Of a DNA stretch of 64,000 bases, positions 1 to 11,000 are shown in pieces. Within the stretch, counting starts at the first letter, position 1. Every line of letters begins with the position of its first letter. The notes under the pieces were generated by a model that was given only the letters and a program-made list of their open reading frames with translations, ran no database searches and was not told the origin of the DNA. Location of the stretch: assembly GCF_900129725.1 (NCBI RefSeq), contig NZ_FQWQ01000001.1, positions 1,488,001 through 1,552,000 of the forward strand. The letters are read 5' to 3'. Both the position numbers and the translations under genes were made by a program. The stretch is from Chryseolinea serpens (GTDB lineage: Bacteria > Bacteroidota > Bacteroidia > Cytophagales > Cyclobacteriaceae).

Positions 1-500
1 GCTTCACTGAATGAGCCATTTTTTCTAAGATCAGTTATTTTTGCATAGCTCAAGATCGAAGTAATCTTAAATGATTCTTTTTTTATAAATCCAATTAAGT
101 CTTCGTTTTTCGAGACAATCTCAACAACAAAAGTCTCTTTCGGGTCAAGTTTCTTCATGCATACACTAGCCATCTCCCCATTAATAGACGAATAGTATTC
201 TTCATCCGAAAGCTGATTCAGCAAATCGATCGACTTGTCCAAAAAAAACGTATAATTGGCCAGCTTACTCATATACGGAAAACCTCTGAATTTTACCTTC
301 GGATCTTTCAATAATATCAATCGCCAATTTTGAATCCAAAAAACAAGGGTATCCGACGTTGGGTTTTGGTATTGGATTGTAAACACCACGTCCTTGTCCG
401 ACAATTGATATTCGATGGAGAGCTTTGGATTCTCAGCTTTAGCAGCATGAACCACGCCTAGTGCGACAACAAAAGAAAGCATAAAAAAACCTTCCCGCAT
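1..500 (-). CDS. Exported protein of unknown function (3' end beyond window)
   Basis: The frame is open from an ATG at 500 to the window edge, so the C-terminus is missing. I chose this ATG because it gives a signal peptide (MREGFFMLSFVVALGVVHA, then KAEN) and is preceded in frame by a stop two codons upstream. About 166 residues are visible. The mature part reads like a beta-rich domain with an N-P-T-S-D-T-L-V-F-W stretch, loosely like the exported protein at 47192-47788, which has a similar N-T-S-S-D-S segment; that similarity is too short to prove homology. It sits 8 nt upstream of the symporter start-side gene order on the same strand. I do not recognise a family. Confidence 0.6.
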   Translation of the reverse strand, partial: MREGFFMLSFVVALGVVHAAKAENPKLSIEYQLSDKDVVFTIQYQNPTSDTLVFWIQNWRLILLKDPKVKFRGFPYMSKLANYTFFLDKSIDLLNQLSDEEYYSSINGEMASVCMKKLDPKETFVVEIVSKNEDLIGFIKKESFKITSILSYAKITDLRKNGSFSE

Positions 501-508
501 TCATGCTA

Positions 509-1780
509 CTACAATGGTAATTTGCCATCTCCCGACACAGCCTGGGGCGATTCCAAACTCGTCGGCGTCTTCTGAAACGCCTCCAACATCTTCCCACGAT
601 CAAACGCCTTCTCATTATTCGAAAGCCACACCGTAGCCACCCCATTCCCAATCATATTCGTAATCGCCCGCGCCTCCGACATAAACCGGTCCACCCCAAT
701 CAGCAAAGCAAGCCCCTCAATAGGAATAGACTTCACCGCCTGCAACGTAGTGGCTAACACAATGAACCCACTCCCCGTCACACCTGCAGCTCCTTTAGAA
801 GTCACCAACAAAATACCAATCAACGTAAGAATCTTATCCATGCTAAGGTGCACATTATAAGCCTGGGCGAGAAAGATACACGCCATCGACAAGTAGATCG
901 TAGTGCCATCAAGATTAAACGAATAGCCGGCTGGAACGGTAAGCCCCACGATCGGCTTGGCACACCCCATACGTTCCAGCTTCTCCATCAGCGAAGGCAA
1001 CGCCGCCTCACTCGATGAAGTCCCCAGCACGATGAGCAATTCCTCTTTGATGTATTTTAAAAAATCGATGATCCGTATTCGATACATCCAAAGAATAGCC
1101 CCCAACACTACAAAAACAAAAATGCCCATCGTCGTGTAGACAGCCGCCATGAGTTTAGCCAGCGACACCAACGCAGAAGGCCCAAACTTACCAACCGTAT
1201 AAGCCATACCACCGAAAGCGCCGATAGGCGCCGCGTACATCACAATGTGCAACGCCTTGAACACATATTTGGAAACGAACGTGAGTGGCTTAATGAACCG
1301 TTGTTGCTTATCGAAGAGACTGATAAGGGATCCGGTGACGAGCGACACTACCAGAACTTGCAACGTGAGGTTGTCTTGAAAAAAATGTAGCCAACTGAAC
1401 TGCTGAGCGCCGGTGACATACTTGCCTATCTCAGCGCCGCTCGCACGCGTGGTATCTACGCCTGCTCCAGGTTGAATAACGAACGCCACAGCCACACCGA
1501 TGAGGAGGGCAAAGCTCGTAACGACCTCGAAATAAATGAGAGCTTTGCCACCGGTCTTCCCCACTTTTTTGAGGTCGCCCATCGCGGCGATGCCCAGTGT
1601 GATGGTGAGGAAAATGATGGGGTTGATGAAGAGCTTGACCACGCTGATAAAGCCTTTGCCGAGGAATTCCATCTGCACCGCCCGTTCGGGGTCGGCTATG
1701 CCGATGACAATGCCGGCGGCGATGGACAGCAATACCCAGAAGGTGAGGCTTTTCAGGATCGTTTTGGCGGTGGTGCTCAA
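509..1780 (-). CDS. Dicarboxylate/amino acid:cation symporter (DAACS/DctA family)
   Basis: Secondary transporter of the inner membrane that imports dicarboxylates or acidic amino acids with H+ or Na+. At 423 residues it has the normal length of the family, with about eight hydrophobic segments. Diagnostic motifs are visible: the serine-rich hairpin GTSSSEAALPSL (around residue 255), the substrate/cation motif PAGYSFNLDGTTIYL in transmembrane segment 7, the second hairpin TSKGAAGVTGSGF, and the segment 8 motif DRFMSEARAITNMIGNG with the substrate-binding Asp/Arg/Asn. The family assignment is firm; substrate (succinate/malate versus glutamate/aspartate) cannot be set from sequence alone. It is encoded alone, divergent from the ApnL-like gene. 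Confidence 0.93.
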   Translation of the reverse strand: MSTTAKTILKSLTFWVLLSIAAGIVIGIADPERAVQMEFLGKGFISVVKLFINPIIFLTITLGIAAMGDLKKVGKTGGKALIYFEVVTSFALLIGVAVAFVIQPGAGVDTTRASGAEIGKYVTGAQQFSWLHFFQDNLTLQVLVVSLVTGSLISLFDKQQRFIKPLTFVSKYVFKALHIVMYAAPIGAFGGMAYTVGKFGPSALVSLAKLMAAVYTTMGIFVFVVLGAILWMYRIRIIDFLKYIKEELLIVLGTSSSEAALPSLMEKLERMGCAKPIVGLTVPAGYSFNLDGTTIYLSMACIFLAQAYNVHLSMDKILTLIGILLVTSKGAAGVTGSGFIVLATTLQAVKSIPIEGLALLIGVDRFMSEARAITNMIGNGVATVWLSNNEKAFDRGKMLEAFQKTPTSLESPQAVSGDGKLPL

Positions 1781-1922
1781 GAGTTAAAGGGTCTTAAAAA
1801 GGTTCGACGACCCTAGATAGGGAAATTTAAAAAGTATGGCAACCCACCGGGCGTAGAAATCTTTGAAAGTTCGGAAAACGGAATTGAGAAAGGGGGTTAT
1901 CTTTAGCGAAATTCTTAACGGC

Positions 1923-3611
1923 ATGGAACGACTTCGCGCAGGACAATGGCAGGTGGGATATGAAAACGGTTTTTTGCGCCACCTGCAACTGGGGAGCCAC
2001 GAGATCTTGCGCATGATCTACTTCGCCCTGCGGGATGAGAACTGGACCACCCTGGACAAACAGATCCAAAACGAAGAACGCACCATCGGTCCCGATTCGT
2101 TTCGCATTGCCTACGACTGCGTAAACACCAAAAACGGTATGCCTGTGTTCCAGTGGCACGCGGTGCTGGAAGGCCGGCGCGATGGCTCCATCACTTTCGA
2201 GATTGCAGGTGAGGCGTTGGCCGATCAATTGAAAAACCGCGCCGGTTTCTGCGTGCTCCATCCACCGGACACGACGCTAGGCCAGCTAGCAGAAGCATTG
2301 CACACCAACGGCGACACCACACGTTCAGCGTTCCCCGTGAACGTGGACCCGGTGAATCCTTTCAAGGACATGAAAGGCTTCCGCTGGCAAACGTTGGGTG
2401 ACTGGTACACGCTGGCTTTCGAAGGCGATGTGTTTGAAACCGAAGACCAGCGCAACTGGACAGATGCCTCGTTCAAAACATTTTGCACGCCTTCTACCCT
2501 TCCGTTTCCGGTCGCATTGAAGAAGGGCGATCGCGTTCACCAGAAGGTCACATTCACGCCTCCTGCTGCTGCGGCTCCGACGGTGGACGATGAGGGGCCC
2601 ATCCGCATCATCGTGAATAAAGACCTGGTTGCGCTGCCCGAGATTGGCGTGGGCGCGGCGACCAACGTGCAGGTGTCGCCGGCGATTGGGCGCGTGATCC
2701 GAGAGATGGGGTTGTCGCATTTCAGGATAGATGTGCGGCCGTTGGGCCATGATTGGGTGACGGCGTTTTCGGAAGCCTGCGTGGCGGCGTCGGAACTGCA
2801 ACTGGCACCAGAAGTTGTGCTGCATCTTTCGGCGGATTACAAACTGGAGCTGGACGCCTTTACACAACTCTGTCTACAAAACCGGTTGACATTGAAACGC
2901 GTCTTGCTGCTAGGCGATGCTGCCGCGGTGACGCCCCAGGCGATCATCGACCACGCCGCGTCATTGAAAACCTATTTTCCAAAAACACATTTTGGCGCGG
3001 GGACGAACTACAACTTTCAACAATTGAACCAGGGAAGCTTTGACGCAACGGCGGTGGATTTTGTTTCCTTTGCCGCGCACCCACAGGAACATGCCTTTGA
3101 TGATTTGACGCTGATCGAAAATCTCGGCGCACAAGAAGACGTGGTCTTTAGCGCCCAGGCCCTCTATCCCGATCGCGCCGTGAACATCTCCCCCATCACG
3201 TTGCGAAAGCAGTTTAATCCCTATGCGTCGGATCCAAAAAATAGGGTGATGAGCGAAACAGACCGCACCGACCCACGCCAATCCACACCCCTCTGCGCGG
3301 TATGGACGTTGGGAAGCATCAAGCACCTGAGCGAAGCGGGCGCTTCGGCAGTCACCTACTTTCAAACACATGGGCCGCAGGGAATTGTTTCTGCGGATGG
3401 CACACCTTATCCAGTGGGTGACGCGCTGCGAAAATTATTGGCCCTTCCACGAAATGTACTTTCGTCGTATTCAACACAACCCCTGAAAGCGGATGGTTTT
3501 GTTTTTGAGGGCAATCGAATCGTCGTTTGGAATTATACAGCGGAAGAGCAAACGGTGCACGTCAACAACAGGACAGTGCTATTGAAGCCTTATGCGATCC
3601 ATTGGGATTAA
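1923..3611 (+). CDS. D-apionate lactonase-like (ApnL-type) protein
   Basis: Large soluble protein of 562 residues. The N-terminal region (GHEILR-type segment, LGSHEILRMIYFALRD) and the motif FETEDQRNWTDASFKTF around residue 190-205 match my memory of the ApnL/D-apionolactonase family, in which the enzyme opens D-apionolactone during apiose breakdown. The C-terminal half looks like a TIM-barrel glycosidase fold with a final small beta domain. An upstream in-frame ATG at 1863 would add 20 basic residues; I prefer 1923 because MERLRAGQWQVGYENGFLR starts the conserved part. No signal peptide, and no other apiose genes (decarboxylase, isomerase) lie nearby, so the substrate is uncertain. Confidence 0.6.
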   Translation: MERLRAGQWQVGYENGFLRHLQLGSHEILRMIYFALRDENWTTLDKQIQNEERTIGPDSFRIAYDCVNTKNGMPVFQWHAVLEGRRDGSITFEIAGEALADQLKNRAGFCVLHPPDTTLGQLAEALHTNGDTTRSAFPVNVDPVNPFKDMKGFRWQTLGDWYTLAFEGDVFETEDQRNWTDASFKTFCTPSTLPFPVALKKGDRVHQKVTFTPPAAAAPTVDDEGPIRIIVNKDLVALPEIGVGAATNVQVSPAIGRVIREMGLSHFRIDVRPLGHDWVTAFSEACVAASELQLAPEVVLHLSADYKLELDAFTQLCLQNRLTLKRVLLLGDAAAVTPQAIIDHAASLKTYFPKTHFGAGTNYNFQQLNQGSFDATAVDFVSFAAHPQEHAFDDLTLIENLGAQEDVVFSAQALYPDRAVNISPITLRKQFNPYASDPKNRVMSETDRTDPRQSTPLCAVWTLGSIKHLSEAGASAVTYFQTHGPQGIVSADGTPYPVGDALRKLLALPRNVLSSYSTQPLKADGFVFEGNRIVVWNYTAEEQTVHVNNRTVLLKPYAIHWD

Positions 3612-3613
3612 TC

Positions 3614-3669
3614 AGTAGCCAGTAGTAAGTAGTAAGTAGTAAGTAGTAAGTAGTAAGTAGCCAGTAGTC
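3614..3669 (+). repeat. Heptanucleotide tandem array (AGTAGTA/AGTAGYC), left arm
   Basis: Eight exact 7-nt units: AGTAGCC, five AGTAGTA, AGTAGCC, AGTAGTC. It starts two bases after the stop codon of the ApnL-like gene. A reverse-oriented array lies at 3788-3836, so the two form a long inverted repeat between convergent genes. Confidence 0.95.
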
Positions 3670-3787
3670 ATGATTCAGGAGAGCTAAAGATTTGGTGTTT
3701 TGTTTTCAATTGCATCTGAATCCCATGTATTGATGTTGATCACCATCTATTGAAATATTTGATCACTGCCTAATGACGATCACCTAC

Positions 3788-3836
3788 TGACTACTTACTA
3801 CTGACTACTGACTACTGACTACTTACTACTTACTAC
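3788..3836 (-). repeat. Heptanucleotide tandem array, right arm (inverted)
   Basis: Seven units TGACTAC or TTACTAC, the reverse complement of the units at 3614-3669, ending just before the stop codon of the TPR gene on the minus strand. About 118 nt without a gene lie between the arms. Confidence 0.95.
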
Positions 3837-3840
3837 CGAC

Positions 3841-4578
3841 TCACGCACTCACCGTCGCGTTCATCTCTTTGATCTCGCGGATGACGTCGCGTTTGATGCG
3901 GCGTTCGGTGCTGGTCATGTGGGCGATCTCTTCGAGGAGCTCGACCAGCTTTTGGTTGAGCGCTTCGTGTTGGTTGGTGAGGCGCAGGAATTTGCAGTAC
4001 TCCAGCCGTTGTCGGTAGTTGGTGAAGGTGCGGTCCATGACTTCGAACTGGGCCTGGGCTTCGTCGGTGCGGCCGAGGTGGTGGAGCGACCAGGCGTAGG
4101 CGATGCCTTCTTCGGTGTCGCGGAATGTTTTTTCATTGACCAGGCGGCTGCCCATGTCGGCCACGGCGTCGTGGTTGCCATCGAGGTAATAGGCCTGGAG
4201 GAGTTTCATGCGGAGGATGGGGTCGTCGGCCATGAAGCCCTGGAGGCAGTCGATGTAGAGGTTGATGGCCTCCTTGGGACGGCCCAGGTGGAGGTAGGCG
4301 TCGGCCAGCATGGTTTTGTTGGCGAGGCTGTTGTTGAAGCGTACGGCTTTTTCGAGTTGTTCGAGCCGGTAGTTGCTGTTGGTCACCGTTTTTACGCTTT
4401 CGGCGATGGACTGTATGTTGCGGCGGTTATAGAAATTGTGATACAGGTAGATGGCACAGCCCACGGCGGGGAAGAAAATGATGAGCCAGTACCAGCGTTG
4501 CTCAGAGTTCCTTTGGTAGGCGTGATACAAACAAAAACCCTGTAGTACCAGGACGGGTGTGTAAAATCCAAGAAACAT
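3841..4578 (-). CDS. Membrane-anchored TPR protein
   Basis: A 245-residue protein with two N-terminal hydrophobic segments (roughly residues 1-20 and 28-48, the second WYWLIIFFPAVGCAIYLYH) that resemble the membrane hairpin seen at the N-terminus of phospholipase D-like proteins, followed by about 190 helical residues arranged as TPR-like pairs (ADAYLHLGRPKEAINLY, AYAWSLHHLGRTDEAQAQF). TPRs mediate protein contacts, so this probably is a cytoplasm-facing scaffold at the inner membrane. No enzymatic motif is visible. It converges with the ApnL-like gene across the heptad-repeat inverted pair. Confidence 0.75.
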   Translation of the reverse strand: MFLGFYTPVLVLQGFCLYHAYQRNSEQRWYWLIIFFPAVGCAIYLYHNFYNRRNIQSIAESVKTVTNSNYRLEQLEKAVRFNNSLANKTMLADAYLHLGRPKEAINLYIDCLQGFMADDPILRMKLLQAYYLDGNHDAVADMGSRLVNEKTFRDTEEGIAYAWSLHHLGRTDEAQAQFEVMDRTFTNYRQRLEYCKFLRLTNQHEALNQKLVELLEEIAHMTSTERRIKRDVIREIKEMNATVSA

Positions 4579-5015
4579 AATATGGCGATGCGGTTTAGGT
4601 CGGGGAATAAATTTTCTATCGGTCCCGCTATTGCTCCAACTCGATCACGAGGATACAGCTTTTTTCAGGGAAATAAAACCTCGCAACGGCGGAATGCGCC
4701 AACCCGTTGTAACTATTTTTTTTCCATTGCGTTTGACTGTCCACGGTAATTTATAATTTTACCGCCGAGCCGATAGCTGTCAATTCCCGTTAACCGTCAT
4801 TTCCGGATGTTTCTGGACGTTTTTCCAGATCCGCTTATTCCTTCATTTTTTGAGTGATGTCGTTGTTGGTTAATCACTGATGTAAAGCGCTTTATTGCCG
4901 TTGATGCGTTATTTTTAGGCTTTGATGCCCCATCAAAAAATAATCCCAAGACAACTGTGGATTTGTGCGATCCTGGCATCTATTGTGCGTTGACACCTTC
5001 AAAAAATATCCGGAC
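4579..5015. other. Long intergenic region upstream of the macroglobulin gene
   Basis: A 437-nt AT-rich stretch between divergent genes with no credible ORF. It holds one promoter-like pair for the plus strand (4732-4761, listed separately). If that promoter is used the macroglobulin mRNA would carry a leader of about 250 nt. I see no recognisable riboswitch. Confidence 0.5.
4732..4761 (+). promoter_or_regulatory. Candidate Bacteroidota promoter for the macroglobulin gene
   Basis: TTTG at 4732-4735 and TAATTTTA at 4754-4761, spaced by 18 nt; this fits the -33/-7 pattern TTTG...TAnnTTTG with one mismatch. The distance to the ATG at 5016 is long, so the call is tentative. Confidence 0.3.
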
Positions 5016-8000
5016 ATGAACTTACTAGCGCGAATTGTAGCCTTGAGCTTAATCGTAAACATTGCCCTGGCACAAACTAAATCCGTTCCCATGACCCCAT
5101 TTAACTACGAAAAGGCCTGGAAAGAGGTCACCGAATTCGAGAGTAAAGGATTGCCCAAATCCGCGCTGACCGTTGTGAACACCATCTATGCGCAAGCCAA
5201 AAAAGACGCAAACGCCCCACAACTGGTAAAAGCCGTTGTACACAAACTGAAGTTTACCGAGTATGAAGAAGAAGACGATTTTGTAAAGAACCTGGGCGTG
5301 GTGGAAGAAGAAGCCCGGACCGCAACGTATCCCGTAAAACCCATCCTGCACACCATGCTGGGGGAAATGTATTGGAATTATTATCAACAAAACCGCTGGC
5401 GCTTTAACCAACGCAGCCAGACGGTGAACATGGACAATAATGACGTGGCCACCTGGAGCCTCGACAAGATCGTGGAAGCCACCTTCCATCATTACAAGCT
5501 TTCGCTGGAAGACGCCGACAAAAGCAAGACGGCCACCATTGATCTTCTCCCGGAAGTCATTCACAAGGGCAACGAAACGGGACGAGCGTATCGCCCCACG
5601 CTCTATGACTTCCTCGCCCAACGGGCCATCCAATTCTTCTCCGGCGACGAACCCGCCATTACGCGTCCAGCCGAAGCCTTTGCCCTGGACCAGGAAGCTT
5701 ACCTGGCTCCTGCCAAAACTTTTGCCACCCTGTCGATCCAATCGCAAGACACGCTATCCATGAAATTCCAGGCGTTGTTGTTGCTCCAGGAACTTATTCG
5801 CTTTCACTTGCCCGACAAGGACCCCTCGGCCCTGGTGGACGTGGACCTGCAACGGCTGCTCCTGGTAAAAAATAATTTCACGCTTTCCACCAAAAATGAA
5901 TTGTACCGCAAAGCGCTGGAACAATTGGAGCAAGGCGTTATCGCCCATCCCATTTCAACACGGGTGACCTATGCGATTGCCGAGACGTATGTTGAGGCGG
6001 GTCGCCTGTATAAGCCTTTGCAGTCGGACGAGCACAAGCTGGATCTGAAAAAAGCCTATGCGATTTGTGATGGCGCTTTAAAAAGATTCCCTAAATCGGA
6101 TGGTGCCATACAGTGCGAAAATCTGCAAGAAAGTCTCCGGATTAAATCCATCTCCGCATTGGTGGAAGAGAACAACTTGCCGGATCAGCCCTTCCGCAGT
6201 CGCATTGAATATAAAAACTTCACCTCGTTATACTATCGGATCATCAAGACCACCCGCGAGACGGTGGCAGCGCAGCGCAAAAGCCTGGACAAGGTGGACT
6301 ATGACAAACGGGAGCAAAAATTCTTGCAATACTTCCTGGCGCAACCGGTGGCGAAGTCAGGCTCGTTTACGCTGCCCGACGATGGCGACTATCAATTGCA
6401 CAGTCTGGAAGTGAAACTCGAGGCTGTCCCGGTGGGAGAATATATGATCGTGTTCAGTAACCTGGCCGATTTTTCAACACTGAACAATGGGATCGCGTAT
6501 ACATTCACCTCCGTGACCAACATCAGTTATGTGCACCGAAACAACGCCGACGGGTCCACCGAGTTCTTTGTGCTTCACCGGCAAACGGGCGAGCCTTTTG
6601 CGGGAGTGACCGCCACGGTGTTGACAAGCCATTACAACTATAAAACAAATAAGTACGAGACCAGGATCGTGGGCACGCAAACCAGCGATGCGCAAGGTCA
6701 TTTCAAAGTGCCCTTCTTCCGGGAGGAAGACCGGAGAAACTATTCGGTGATCTTCACTTACAAAAATGATGTGACGGGCACACAGGGCATCGATGGTGGC
6801 GAATATTATTATGGGGGTATTTCGCAATATATCTCCAGTGGTCGCGAGCATCGTCTGCAAACCTTTTTCTTCCTCGACCGGGCCATTTACCGGCCAGGAC
6901 AAACGATCTACTTCAAGGGATTGATGGTGGACACCGATGGCGTGACGTCGGAGATCCGCAAAGGATACAGCACCACCATTGCCCTTCATGACGTGAATGG
7001 GGAACAGCGCAGCGAAGTGAATGTTGTTACCAATGAATACGGAACGTTCAGTGGCACCTTCACCGCGCCCACCACCGGCCTGACCGGAAACATGCAACTG
7101 GTGGAGCTCTACCACAGCGGCAGCGTTGACTTTTCTGTGGAGGAGTATAAACGTCCGAAATTTGAAGTGGGCTTCGACCTTGTGAAAGGCACGTTCCGCC
7201 TGGCGGATACCGTGAACACGGTTGGTTTTGCGCGGGCCTATTCCGGTGCCAACATCGATGGTGCCAAAGTGCATTATCGCGTCGTGCGGGTGGCGCACTT
7301 CCCGTTCTGGTGGTGGTGCCGTTGGGGCTACTACCCTACTTCCCCGGAAGTGGAGATCAAACACGGCGATGCGCAGACGGATGCCAATGGAAAATTCACC
7401 ATCGACTTTCTTGCCATTCCGGATGGAACGGTTGACAAAACTTCGGACCCGACCTTTAGCTATACGGTGTATGCCGACGTAACGGACCTCAATGGAGAAA
7501 CCCATAGCTCATCCACGACGGTTGATGTCGGCTATAAAGCATTGGTGGTAAACGTCGCCATGCCCAACTTGGATAAGAGCAACACGGCACAGCTGACACA
7601 GGAGTTTTCCATCCAGGCCAATAACCTGGCCGGCCAGCCCGAAGCGGCAAAAGGCGATATTCATATTTATGCTTTGAAGGCGCCTGCGAAAGCATTCCGC
7701 CCGCGCTTCTGGCCGCAAACCGACCGGCACCTCTATACGCAGGAAGAATATTACAAACTGTTCCCTTACGATCTGTATGCCGACGAATCGAATCCATTCA
7801 AATGGGAACGCGGACACGAAGCCTTTGCCTTGAAGTTTGATACGGAAAAGCAAAAGGCATTCTCCATCCCAAACCTGCACCAATGGAAGGAAGGCCAGTA
7901 TGTGCTCGAGATCACCTCCACCGACAAGTTTGGGCAGCCGGTGAAAGAAGTGAGCTACTTCTCGGTGTTTGCTCCGCAGGCGAAAACACTGGCCATACCC

Positions 8001-11000
8001 CAGGTGCATTATTTTCAACGCGTAAATCTGAAAGCCGAACCCGGTGAAAAAGCCACCTTTGCCGCTGGCACGTCGGAAGAAAAAATACGCGTGCTCTATG
8101 AAGTTGAGTACGATGGCAAACTGCTTTCGCAGGAATGGGTGACCTTGAGCAAGGAGCAGCGCATTTTCGAGATCGCCGTGAAAGAAGAACACCGGGGCAA
8201 CCTGGGCGTGCATTATACTTTCGTGAAGAACAACCGGCTCTACACGGAAAACTTTATGGTGGAGGTACCCTACACCAACAAGATGCTCGATGTGTCGTTT
8301 GAGACCTTCCGCGACAAGCTGCTGCCGGGCCAACAAGAGCAGTGGAAGATCCGCGTAAAAGGAAAGAACGCCGACAAGATCGCCGCGGAGATGGTGGCTA
8401 CCTTGTACGATGAATCGCTGGACGTGTTCAGGTTCCACGACTGGGCTGCCACTTTTTATTCTTCTACGTATTCGACGTTGTCGTGGGAAAGTCAACGTGG
8501 ATTTATACAGCATCAATTGACCAACCATATTGAGGGATGGAATCCTTCCCACTCGCGTTATGCGTCGGAGGCCGATTATGATGCGCTCAATTGGTTTGGT
8601 TTTTATATGAACCGCCGCACGGTTAGGGGTGGTGTGTACCGGCTTAGTAACCAAGATGCCATGCCCGCCATGGCAATGTCGGCGGCCCCGATGATGGAAA
8701 AGAAGGAAAGTGCAAAGATGGCGGAGGAAGAGGTGGTGACGGAATACGCTGACGCTACGCTCGGTGGTGACGTTGTCAATAAAAATAAGGACAAATCCGG
8801 TAAGGGGTCTGCGTCAAAGGCCACGGAAGATCTTTCCGATGTAAAAGCCCGCACCAACTTCAACGAGACCGCCTTCTTCTTCCCCAACCTGCAAACCAAC
8901 GAAGCCGGGGAGATCATCGTGAACTTCACTGTTCCTGAAGCGTTGACACGTTGGAAGATGTTAGGCTTTGCGCACACACAGGATTTAAAATCTGGCTTCA
9001 CCACCAATCACCTGGTGACGCAAAAAGATTTAATGGTAGTGCCGAACGCGCCCCGTTTCTTCCGCGAAGGCGATAAGATGACCTTCTCCGTGAAGATCAG
9101 CAGCCTCGTAGACCAGGCGTTGACCGGCCAGGCTCAGCTGGAATTCCGCGATGCCCTCACCGGCAAGCCAGTCGACGCACAAATGAAAAACACGAATGCT
9201 TCAAAGAACTTTTCCGTAGGCCCCCGTCAAAGCACGGCCGTGGAATGGAGCATCGAGATCCCCGAAGGACTCCAGGCCCTCTCCTATCGTGTCGTGGCCA
9301 AGGCCGGAAATTTCTCCGACGGCGAAGAGATGACTGTGCCCGTGGTGACCAACCGTATGCTGGTGACGGAAAGCTTGCCCCTGCCCATCCGTGGCAAACA
9401 AAGCAAGACCTTCCGCTTCGAGAAACTGTTGGCGAACAATTCCAGCACGTTGAAACATCAGCAGTTCACCCTGGAGTTCACCTCCAACCCCGCATGGTAC
9501 GCCATCCAAGCCCTGCCTTACCTGATGGAATATCCCTACGAGTGCGTAGAGCAAACGTTTAGCCGCTTCTATGCCAACAGCATTGCAGCACACGTGGCCA
9601 ACAGCCATCCGCGCATCCGCCAGGTGTTCGACACGTGGAAGAATGTTCAACCCGATGCCTTGCTGTCGAACCTGGAAAAGAACCAGGAGCTGAAGTCGGC
9701 ATTGCTGGAAGAAACACCCTGGGTATTGCAAGCACAAAATGAAACCGAACGCAAACGCAACGTGGGACTTTTGTTTGATTTGAACCGCATGGCCAACGAA
9801 CAAGCCCGCGCCCTCGACAAAGTGGCCAAAGCCCAAACCCCTAATGGAGGATTTGCGTGGTTCCCCGGTTTCCCAGAAGACCGCTACATGACCCAACACA
9901 TCGTGAGCGGCCTGGGCCACCTCGACGCACTGGGCGTGAAATCCATGCGCACCGACACCTGGCAGATGACCACGCAGGCGCTGGCCTACATGGATAACAA
10001 ACTGGCCGACGATTATGAGGACCTGAAGCGCCGTGTTAAACGCAAGGAAGCAAAGCTGGAAGACAACAACCTCGGTTATCTGCAAGTGCACTACCTGTAC
10101 ACGCGCAGCTACTTTAAAGACGTGAAGATCGCTTCGCACACACAGGAAGCCTTCCAATATTACACCGGCCAAGCCAAGAAATATTGGCTGTCACAAAACC
10201 TGTACATGCAAGGCATGCTGGCCCTCGCCCTGCACCGCTCCGGCGATAAGGTGACACCCGCCGCGATGATCAAATCGTTTTCGGAACACGCCTTGCGTTC
10301 GGAAGAGATGGGCATGTATTGGAAGAGCGACCGGGGTTACTATTGGTACCAAGCCCCCATCGAAACCCAGGCGCTGATGATCGAAGTGTATGATGAAGTG
10401 GCCGCCGACATCAAATCCGTGGAAGACCTGAAGGTGTGGCTGCTCAAACAGAAACAAACCCAGGACTGGAAAACTACCAAAGCCACTTCCGAAGCCTGCT
10501 ACGCTTTGTTGCGCCGCGGCACCGACCTGCTGGCGAGCACCCAATTGGTAGAGGTAAAAGTCGACAACAAAGTGGTTGACCCCACCAAACGCGACGACGC
10601 CAAGTTGGAAGCCGGCACGGGCTATTTCAAGACTGCCTGGCAAGCCGGCGAGATCACCAACGGCATGGGTAACATCACCGTCACCAAGTCAGACGACGGC
10701 GTGGCCTGGGGTGCAGCCTATTGGCAATACTTCGAACAACTCGACAAGATCACACCGGCCGAAACGCCGTTGAAGCTGAAGAAGGATCTGTTCCTCCAGC
10801 AAAACACCGACCGTGGTCCGGTGATCACGCCCGTGAACGACAAAACCCTTTTACAGGTGGGCGACCTCGTGAAGGTGCGCATCGAACTCCGCGTGGATCG
10901 CGACATGGAATATGTTCACTTGAAAGACATGCGCGCCGCCGGCTTCGAGCCCGTGACGACCCTTTCGACCTATCGCTACCAGGATGGCTTGTATTATTAT

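Noticed and set aside
3614-3836. CRISPR-like array
   Set aside because: Units are 7 nt in direct tandem with no spacers; arms are inverted to each other. Not a CRISPR.
7509-8654. Minus-strand frame of 381 codons
   Set aside because: Antisense to the macroglobulin, no start context or homology; another shadow.
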